From NCBI GenBank assembly GCA_963715625.1, contig OY970260.1, positions 2,666,001 through 2,730,000 of the forward strand: 64,000 bases of DNA. The letters run 5' to 3'. Origin of the DNA: VRUE01 sp963715625 (GTDB lineage: Bacteria; Actinomycetota; Thermoleophilia; Solirubrobacterales; 70-9). Both the position numbers and the translations under genes were made by a program. The notes under the pieces are model-generated. The model was not told the origin of the DNA and did no database searches. It saw nothing but the letters and a program-made list of their open reading frames with translations. This document shows positions 58,604 to 64,000 of this stretch, piece by piece; the stretch's first letter is position 1; every line of letters begins with the position of its first letter.

Positions 58604-58948
58604 TCAGGGGGCGCCGATGCCGCCGCTGCCGCCTTCTTCTTCAGGCGTCGTGGTGGTGGTCGTCATCGTTTCGGTCGTCGTAGTCGGTTCCGTCGTTTCG
58701 GTCGTAGTCGGCGCGGTGGTCTCCGTGGTCGAGCCGGTGGTCGTCTCGGTCGTCGACTCGGTGGTTTCCGTGGGCACAGAGGTGACCGTCGAAGTCGTGC
58801 CACTGCCGCCGTCGTCGCTGGCGATCACGACGACGGCGATCAGCAGGCCGACGATCACCGCGATCAGGCCGGCGACGAACAGGCGCATGTTGCCGTGGGG
58901 CTTGTCGCCGTCGGGCTGGCTCATCATCCGGGTCGGGTCCTCGTGCAT
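58604..58948 (-). CDS. Membrane-anchored protein with threonine-rich extracytoplasmic tail
   Basis: 114 residues. A short cytoplasmic head, one helix (RLFVAGLIAVIVGLLIAVVV at about 22-41), then about 60 residues almost entirely Thr, Glu, Ser and Val (TESTTETTTGSTTETTAPT style) and a Gly-rich end. Such tails resemble glycosylated or wall-spanning linkers. It starts 4 nt after the upstream coiled-coil gene. Function unknown. Confidence 0.65.
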   Translation of the reverse strand: MHEDPTRMMSQPDGDKPHGNMRLFVAGLIAVIVGLLIAVVVIASDDGGSGTTSTVTSVPTETTESTTETTTGSTTETTAPTTTETTEPTTTTETMTTTTTTPEEEGGSGGIGAP

Positions 58949-58952
58949 GGCT

Positions 58953-59391
58953 CTATTCTTCCGGTCCGAGTATCGCGTCGAGTATCTCGCTCGTGTCCTC
59001 GATGTCGAAGCTGCTTCGCAGCCGCTGCTCGATCTCCTCGCGGCTGCTTCCGGATACTGCCATCTGCGTGGCGAGCAGGCGCGCCCCGGAGGAGCCCGAG
59101 CGCGGGCCGGGCGCCGGGTCGGCCTCAAACGCCGCCTCGACCGGCCGCAGGTGGCTCTCGCGGCGAGGCGCGGATGGAGGGTCCAGCTCGTCGGCCAGCG
59201 CGCGCAGCCGCTCGGCGACGATGCGGTCGGCGCGGGCGCTCGCATCCTGCGAGCTGTCGCCTGGCCTGCTCCTCAGCGTCGTCGATCACCTTCGAGGCTG
59301 CCTGCTCCGCCGCCTCGACGATCGCCGCCAGGCGCTCCGCGGTGCCGCTGGTCAGGGCACGGGACTCCGGGGGTCGCTTCTTCGAGCTCAT
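58953..59391 (-). CDS. Coiled-coil protein of unknown function, with one apparent 1-bp insertion
   Basis: About 145 residues after repair. SGTAERLAAIVEAAEQAASK with VIDDAEEQARRQLA, then after deleting one base near 59246 DASARADRIVAERLRALADE continues, ending in SREEIEQRLRSSFDIEDTSE. The Ala/Glu/Arg-rich helices resemble DivIVA- or AtpF-like coiled coils, but no specific family is evident. The length, 439 nt, is one more than a multiple of three, consistent with one inserted base. It lies between argD and the Thr-rich gene. Confidence 0.6.
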
Positions 59392-59458
59392 CCGCACCAA
59401 GCCTCGCGCTTCGCTCGCGGCGCGAAGAACCAGATATGCACGCTTGCTCGCTCCGCGC

Positions 59459-60646
59459 TCATGGGTCGTAGCTTAGGAGTGAGGACCCGATCAGCGCGAC
59501 AGCCCGCTCGACCTGACCCGATTCGACCGTCAGCGGCGGCAGCAGGCGCAGCGTGCCGGGCTCGGGGACGTTGACGACCAGGCCGCGCTCGAGCAGGTCG
59601 GCGCCGATCGCGGCGGCGTCCAGCCCGTCCTCCAGCCCGACGCCGAGCATCAGGCCCCGGCCGCGCACCTCGCGCACGCCGTCGAGGGCGGTGAGGCCCT
59701 CGTGGAGCTGGGCGCCGAGCTCGCGCACGCGCCGCAGCAGCGCCGGGTCGTCGACGATCTCGAGCACGGCGAGGGCGGCGGCGCAGGCGACCGGGCCGGC
59801 GGCGAAGGTCGAGCCGTGGTCGCCGGGCTCCAGCACCTCCCCCGCCTCGGGCGTCGTCACGCAGGCACCGATCGGCATCCCGCCGCCGAGCGCCTTGGCG
59901 CTGGTGAGGACGTCGGGGCGCACCGGCGTCTGCTCGTAGGCCCAGAGCGAGCCGGTACGCCCCATCCCGGCCTGGATCTCGTCGAGGATCAGCAGCGCGC
60001 CGGCCTCGTCGCAGGCCTCGCGCGCGGCGAGCAGGGCCTCCTCGCTCGCCGGGTAGATGCCGGCCTCGCCCTGGATCGGCTCGATCAGGACGGCGGCGGT
60101 GCTCTCACCCACGGCGGCGCGCAGCGCCTCGGCGTCGTTCAGCGGCACCGAGCGGAAGCCGGGGAGCATCGGGGCCAGCTCGGGGTTGGCGGCGAGCGCC
60201 GGGGTCGCTGAGAGCGCCCCGTAGGTGCGGCCGTGGAAGTCGTTCTCGAAGCTGACGACCTCCGGCGCCTCCACCCCCCGCCGGTGGGCGTGCTTGCGGG
60301 CGATCTTGATCGCGCACTCGTTGGCCTCGGTGCCCGAGTTGGCGAAGAAGACGCGACCACCGAGGCTCGACTCGGAGAGGCGCTCGGCCAGGCGCACCAT
60401 CGGCTCGGTGTAGAAGAGGTTGGAGGTGTGCATCAGGCGGCCGGCCTGCTCGCGCACCGCCTCGACCACGTCGGGATTGCAGTGCCCCACCGTGCAGACC
60501 GAGATCCCGGCGAGGAAGTCGAGGTACTCCTTGCCCTCGGCGTCCCAGAGCAGGGCTCCCTCGCCGCGGACGAACTCGACCGGCGCCCGCCTGTAGGTGC
60601 GCATCAGGTAGCGCTCCTCGAGGGCTTGCAGGTCGGTCAAGTTCAC
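59459..60646 (-). CDS. argD: Acetylornithine aminotransferase
   Basis: 395 residues, class III PLP aminotransferase. FANSGTEANECAIKIARKHA near residue 100, SFENDFHGRTYGALSAT near 131, the ILDEIQAGMGRTG aspartate near 220, and the PLP lysine in LTSAKALGGGMPIGA near 247 are present. It interconverts N-acetylglutamate semialdehyde and N-acetylornithine. Its GTG overlaps the argB stop (GTGA). Confidence 0.95.
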   Translation of the reverse strand: MNLTDLQALEERYLMRTYRRAPVEFVRGEGALLWDAEGKEYLDFLAGISVCTVGHCNPDVVEAVREQAGRLMHTSNLFYTEPMVRLAERLSESSLGGRVFFANSGTEANECAIKIARKHAHRRGVEAPEVVSFENDFHGRTYGALSATPALAANPELAPMLPGFRSVPLNDAEALRAAVGESTAAVLIEPIQGEAGIYPASEEALLAAREACDEAGALLILDEIQAGMGRTGSLWAYEQTPVRPDVLTSAKALGGGMPIGACVTTPEAGEVLEPGDHGSTFAAGPVACAAALAVLEIVDDPALLRRVRELGAQLHEGLTALDGVREVRGRGLMLGVGLEDGLDAAAIGADLLERGLVVNVPEPGTLRLLPPLTVESGQVERAVALIGSSLLSYDP

Positions 60647-61512
60647 GGCGTCACCATCGTGCCGATGCCGGCGTCGGTGAAGAGCTCGACCAAGAGCGAG
60701 TGCGGCTTGCGGCCGTCGATGATGTGGGCCGACTGGGCACCGCCGCGGATCGCGTCGACGCAGGCGCCGAGCTTGGGGCGCATGCCGCCTTCTATCTCCC
60801 CCAGCCGCTCTTCGACCTCCTCGACCGTGGCGCGCGAGATCAGCGAGGACTCGTCAGCCGCGTCGGCGCGCCAACCCTCGACGTCGGTGAGGAAGATCGC
60901 CTTGTGGGCGCCGAGGGCGGCGGCGACCTTGCCGGCGGCCTCGTCGGCGTTGACGTTGTAGGACTGGCCGGCGCGGTCGGAGGCCGAGGACGCCACGACC
61001 GGGATGTAGTCGGCGGCGATGTGGTTGAGCACGTCGACGTCGACCCGCTCGATCGAGCCGACGAAGCCGACCTGCTCGGCATTGGGCACGGGCGCGACCT
61101 CGAACATCGAGCCGTCGCTGCCGGAGAGGCCGACGGCCGGCTGGCCGTGGCGGTTGAGTCGTTGCACGATGTCGGAGTTGAGCTTGCCGAGCAGGACCAT
61201 CTTGGCCACCTCGACGGTCTCCGCGTCGGAGACGCGCAGTCCCTCGTGGAAGCGCACCTCCAACCCGAGCCGGTCCATGTACTCGCTGATCTCGGGCCCG
61301 CCGCCGTGGACGACGATCGGGTTCATGCCGACGTACTTGAGCAGGACGACGTCGGTGGCGAAGGCCTCGCGCAGCTCCTCGTCGCGCATCGCCGCGCCGC
61401 CGTACTTGATCACGACCGTGCGGCCGTGGAACTCGCGGATGTAGGGTAGGGCCTCCATCAGCGTCTCGACGCTGACTCCGGCCGCCCGCGACTGCGGCGC
61501 CTGCTCGGTCAT
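60643..61512 (-). CDS. argB: Acetylglutamate kinase
   Basis: 289 residues, amino-acid kinase fold. VVIKYGGAAMRDEELREAFA near residue 33, VVHGGGPEISEYMDRLGLE near 66, NVNADEAAGKVAAALGAHKA near 190 and LTDVEGW near 213 are the family blocks. The GIxGGMxPK-type loop is present as EIEGGMRPKLGA. Possible arginine feedback inhibition cannot be read with certainty. The ATG overlaps the argJ stop (ATGA). Confidence 0.95.
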   Translation of the reverse strand: MTEQAPQSRAAGVSVETLMEALPYIREFHGRTVVIKYGGAAMRDEELREAFATDVVLLKYVGMNPIVVHGGGPEISEYMDRLGLEVRFHEGLRVSDAETVEVAKMVLLGKLNSDIVQRLNRHGQPAVGLSGSDGSMFEVAPVPNAEQVGFVGSIERVDVDVLNHIAADYIPVVASSASDRAGQSYNVNADEAAGKVAAALGAHKAIFLTDVEGWRADAADESSLISRATVEEVEERLGEIEGGMRPKLGACVDAIRGGAQSAHIIDGRKPHSLLVELFTDAGIGTMVTP

Positions 61513-62666
61513 GTCGTGTACTCCGCGTTGACCCGCACGTACTCGTAGCCGAGGTCGGAGAACCAGACGTGGGCACTGTGCTCGCCGCGGTCGAGCCGCA
61601 GGCCGAGCTCGGCCTCGGCGACCTCCTCGCCCAGCTCCGCGTTGTCGATCGCCTCGCCGCCGATCTCCTCCAGGTCCTCGCCGGCGAGCGCCTGCCCGGC
61701 AGCCTGGGCGATCCGGCCCCAGTTCGGGTCGCGGCCGAAGAGCGCGGTCTTGACCAGGGGCGAGTTGGCGATCGCCCTGGCGACGCGCTCGGCCTCCTCG
61801 GCGCTGGCGGCGCCGTCGACCTGGACCCGGCAGATGCGATCGGAGCCCTCGCCGTCGGCGACGACCTCGATCGCGAGCTGGAGCAGCACGGCCTCGAGCA
61901 GGCCCTCGGGCATTGGCACCCCGGCGGCCCCGGTCGCCTGCAGCAGGACGGTGTCGTTGGTGCTCATCTGCCCGTCGACCGTGATCCGCTCGAAGGAGGC
62001 GTCGGCGGCGGCGCGCAGGGCGGCGTCGGGATCCTCGACGACCGCGTCGGTCTGTACGAAGCAGAGCATCGTCGCCATGTTCGGCTGGATCATCCCCCCG
62101 CCCTTGGCCTGGGCGGAGATTGTCACGCCCCCGGCGCGAAGCGTGCACCGCTTCGGCCAACGGTCGGTGGTGAGGATCGCGTCAGAGAAGGCGACTCCGC
62201 CGGCCGCCGAGAGACCCACGGCGGCCTCGTCGATGCCGGCCAGGACGGCGTCGACCGGCAGCGGTACGCCGATCACCCCGGTCTCGGCCACGGCGACCGT
62301 CTCCGGCCGCAGGCCGAGACTCGCCGCCGCCTCGTCGCACATCGCGACCGCGTCGGCATAGCCCTGCTCACCGGTCTCGGCGTTGGCGTTGCCGGCGTTG
62401 ACGACCGCTGCGCGGACGGCGCCCTGCTCGACCCGCGTCCGGCAGACGCGAACCGGCGCCGCCGCCGAGGCGTTGCGGGTGAGCAGGATCGAGGAGGTCA
62501 CGCTCTCCTCGTCGCAGACGAGCAGGCCGATGTCGGTCCTGCCGCCGCCCTTTAGCCCACAGTGGGCCCCCCCGGCCCGGAACCCGGGTGCGAGCTGGGC
62601 AGGGTCGAGCTCCTCGACCCCGGCGGGCGGGTCGACCCAGCGCGACCGGAAGAAGCCCGCGCTCAC
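61509..62666 (-). CDS. argJ: Bifunctional ornithine acetyltransferase/N-acetylglutamate synthase
   Basis: 385 residues from GTG 62666. The autoproteolysis site is KGGGMIQPNMATMLCFVQTD near residue 190, with cleavage expected before the Thr of ATML to give alpha and beta chains. NAGNANAETGEQGYADA near 91 and FGRDPNWGRIAQAAGQ near 315 match the family. It transfers acetyl from acetylornithine to glutamate. Between argC and argJ is a family 2 palindrome. Confidence 0.95.
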   Translation of the reverse strand: MSAGFFRSRWVDPPAGVEELDPAQLAPGFRAGGAHCGLKGGGRTDIGLLVCDEESVTSSILLTRNASAAAPVRVCRTRVEQGAVRAAVVNAGNANAETGEQGYADAVAMCDEAAASLGLRPETVAVAETGVIGVPLPVDAVLAGIDEAAVGLSAAGGVAFSDAILTTDRWPKRCTLRAGGVTISAQAKGGGMIQPNMATMLCFVQTDAVVEDPDAALRAAADASFERITVDGQMSTNDTVLLQATGAAGVPMPEGLLEAVLLQLAIEVVADGEGSDRICRVQVDGAASAEEAERVARAIANSPLVKTALFGRDPNWGRIAQAAGQALAGEDLEEIGGEAIDNAELGEEVAEAELGLRLDRGEHSAHVWFSDLGYEYVRVNAEYTT

Positions 62667-62674
62667 GCGAACCC

Positions 62675-62721
62675 CTTCCGGTGCGCCTTATCCCCGCATG
62701 GCGGGGGAAAAGCGCACCGGA
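62675..62721. repeat. Palindrome family 2, copy 3 (argC-argJ gap)
   Basis: TTCCGGTGCGC pairs with GCGCACCGGAA, and inner CCCCGC with GCGGGG, making an almost continuous stem with a small loop. It fills the gap between the argC stop (62725) and the argJ start (62666), so it lies inside an operon rather than at its end. Confidence 0.88.
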
Positions 62722-62724
62722 ACG

Positions 62725-63756
62725 TCATTGGAGGCCCTCCGTCTCGTCGAGGCCCAGCATCAGGTTGAGGTTCTGCACGCCCTGGCCGGAGGCGCCCTTC
62801 CAAAGGTTGTCGATCGCCGAGAAGGCGAGCACCCTCCCCCGCTCCTCGACCGTGACGTAGACATGGCACTCGTTGGTGTCGCGCACGTCGCGCAGCCCGG
62901 GTGGACCGTCAACTACGTGTACGAACGGCTCGCCGGCGTAGCGCTCGCGGTAGAGCGCCTGCACCCCGTCCTTGGAGACCGGCTCGCTGGTCTGCGCGTA
63001 GCAACTGGTCAGCTCGCCCTGGTCGAGCGGCAAGAGGTGTGGGACGAACGTGACCGGCGCCGGGCTGCCCAGCGCCACCAGCTCCTGTTCGATCTCCGGG
63101 CGGTGGCGATGCCCCTCGGTCTTGTAGGGGAAGGCGTTCTCGTCCATCGAGACGTAGTGCATCGCGTCGCCGCCGCCGCGGCCGGCGCCGGAGACCCCCT
63201 GCTTGGCGTCGATCACAACGTCGGTGAGCAGGCCCTTCTCGGCAAGCGGCGCCAGGGCGAGCACGCTCGCGGTCGGGTAGCAGCCCGGCGTGGCGATCAG
63301 CTCCGCCTCACGAAGCTGATCGCGGTAGAGCTCGGTGAGCCCGTAGACGGCGCCCTCGAGCAGCTCCGGCGCCCCGTGCTCCCCGTACCAGCGCTCATAC
63401 GTGGGCAAATCGCGCAGGCGGAAGTCGGCCGAGAGGTCGACGACGAGCGCGCCCAGGCCCCGCAGGGCCGCGACGGCGGGTGCCGAGGCGCCGTGCGGGT
63501 AGGCGACGATCGCCGCATCGACGCCCTCGATCCGGTCGAGGTCGAGCTCGGTCAGCTCCAGCGGTACCCGGTAGCGCGGGTAGAGCCTGTCGAGCCGGGT
63601 GCCGGCGTCGCTGCGCGAGGTGACCGCGACCAGCTCCAGCTTCGGGTGGCGCCAGACGATCTGCGCCGCCAGGGCGCCTGTGAACCCGGAAGCGCCAGCG
63701 ACCAGGACCCGCGCGGCGGGATCGCCGTCGAGTGGTTGGGCAGGGTGGTCAGCCAC
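62725..63756 (-). CDS. argC: N-acetyl-gamma-glutamyl-phosphate reductase
   Basis: 343 residues from GTG 63756. NADP-binding VLVAGASGFTGALAAQ near residue 17, the catalytic cysteine in ELIATPGCYPTASVLAL near 155, GVSGAGRGG near 187 and PHLLPLDQGELTSCY near 238. It reduces acetylglutamyl phosphate. It begins inside the end of pheT, so pheT and the arg genes may be cotranscribed. Confidence 0.95.
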   Translation of the reverse strand: MADHPAQPLDGDPAARVLVAGASGFTGALAAQIVWRHPKLELVAVTSRSDAGTRLDRLYPRYRVPLELTELDLDRIEGVDAAIVAYPHGASAPAVAALRGLGALVVDLSADFRLRDLPTYERWYGEHGAPELLEGAVYGLTELYRDQLREAELIATPGCYPTASVLALAPLAEKGLLTDVVIDAKQGVSGAGRGGGDAMHYVSMDENAFPYKTEGHRHRPEIEQELVALGSPAPVTFVPHLLPLDQGELTSCYAQTSEPVSKDGVQALYRERYAGEPFVHVVDGPPGLRDVRDTNECHVYVTVEERGRVLAFSAIDNLWKGASGQGVQNLNLMLGLDETEGLQ

Positions 63757-64000
63757 GCAGCGACCCTCCGATCTTCTCGAGCTCGGCCTCGATCGCCGAG
63801 CGCCGCTCGGCGACCTCCTCGTCGGTGAGCGTCCGGTCGGGCGCGCGGAACTCGAGCCGCAGGGCGAGGCTCTTTTGGCTCTCGCTCAGCTGCTCCCCTT
63901 CGTAGAGGTCGAAGACCTCAGCGGAGCGCAGCAACTCGCCGCCTCCGCCGAGCACCGTCGCGCGCAGCTGGGCCGCGGAGACCTCGGTGGGCACGACGAC
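63749..64000 (-). CDS. pheT: Phenylalanyl-tRNA synthetase beta subunit, C-terminal fragment
   Basis: The last 83 codons; the rest lies beyond the window. EVFDLYEGEQLSESQKSLAL and RLEFRAPDRTLTDEEVAERR belong to the FDX-ACB anticodon-binding domain that ends PheT. The stop (63751-63749) overlaps the argC start region. The identification rests on this one domain. Confidence 0.88.
   Translation of the reverse strand, partial: VVVPTEVSAAQLRATVLGGGGELLRSAEVFDLYEGEQLSESQKSLALRLEFRAPDRTLTDEEVAERRSAIEAELEKIGGSLRG

Overview
The window looks like chromosomal DNA from a high-GC actinobacterium. GC content, frequent GTG starts, many 1-5 nt gene overlaps (ATGA, GTGA, TGATG), an actinobacterial-type serC and a chromosomal menaquinone cluster suggest the Thermoleophilia (Solirubrobacterales or relatives). 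That placement is inferred from gene content; there is no rRNA gene here. Most of the window is core amino-acid and cofactor metabolism, broken by two lower-GC accessory patches (about 29.4-31.6 kb and 41.0-45.2 kb).

Layout. 0-5.4 kb: leucine genes on the minus strand (leuA, an AbiEi/DUF559 gene, then an XRE-cupin regulator with leuC-leuD-leuB). leuA has a 19-residue leucine-rich leader peptide whose Leu codons are exactly complementary to the leuA ribosome-binding site. 5.4-11 kb: a small RTX-like secreted protein, a quinone-oxidoreductase-like enzyme, serC-serA, a DUF4282 protein and a cupin. 11.3-22.3 kb: ilvC, menaquinone genes (menE, menB, menA, menC, menD, menF) and ilvB-ilvN. 22.5-29.3 kb: a UDP-sulfoquinovose synthase (sqdB), two paralogous membrane glycosyltransferases, a DUF2304-GT2 fusion, and a type II NADH dehydrogenase. 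29.4-31.6 kb: small unknown genes, a frameshifted XRE gene and an IS1595-type transposase. 31.8-40.6 kb: gatCAB, folD, a UvrD/PcrA helicase and cysK-cysE.

40.6-45.2 kb: hicB, a hicA remnant, then a 4.2-kb island bounded by a 21-bp direct repeat that is the 3' end of an Rrf2 gene. It carries a PIN nuclease with a small basic partner, a second small protein of the same type, a three-Cys DUF5131 (Gp37/Gp68) protein, its partner TcmP, and an HEANH-motif protein. 45.2-52.1 kb: Rrf2, a LuxR response regulator, an HDOD-LuxR fusion, gltX, an odd tRNA, nfo, an acyl-CoA dehydrogenase and a Cys-rich protein. 52.2-64 kb: dnaE, a cell-wall hydrolase, argG, and argC-argJ-argB-argD following the pheT end.

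Two themes run through the window. First, there are many large perfect or near-perfect palindromes falling into at least six repeat families, in intergenic gaps, at gene ends, and in frame inside both glycosyltransferase genes. In some families the outer stems differ between copies yet stay perfectly complementary. Second, a roughly 25-codon micro-cistron sits stop-to-start between serC and serA and, in a related copy, between pcrA and folD. Six single-base insertions break three genes between 55.4 and 59.3 kb; they look like sequence errors but need checking.
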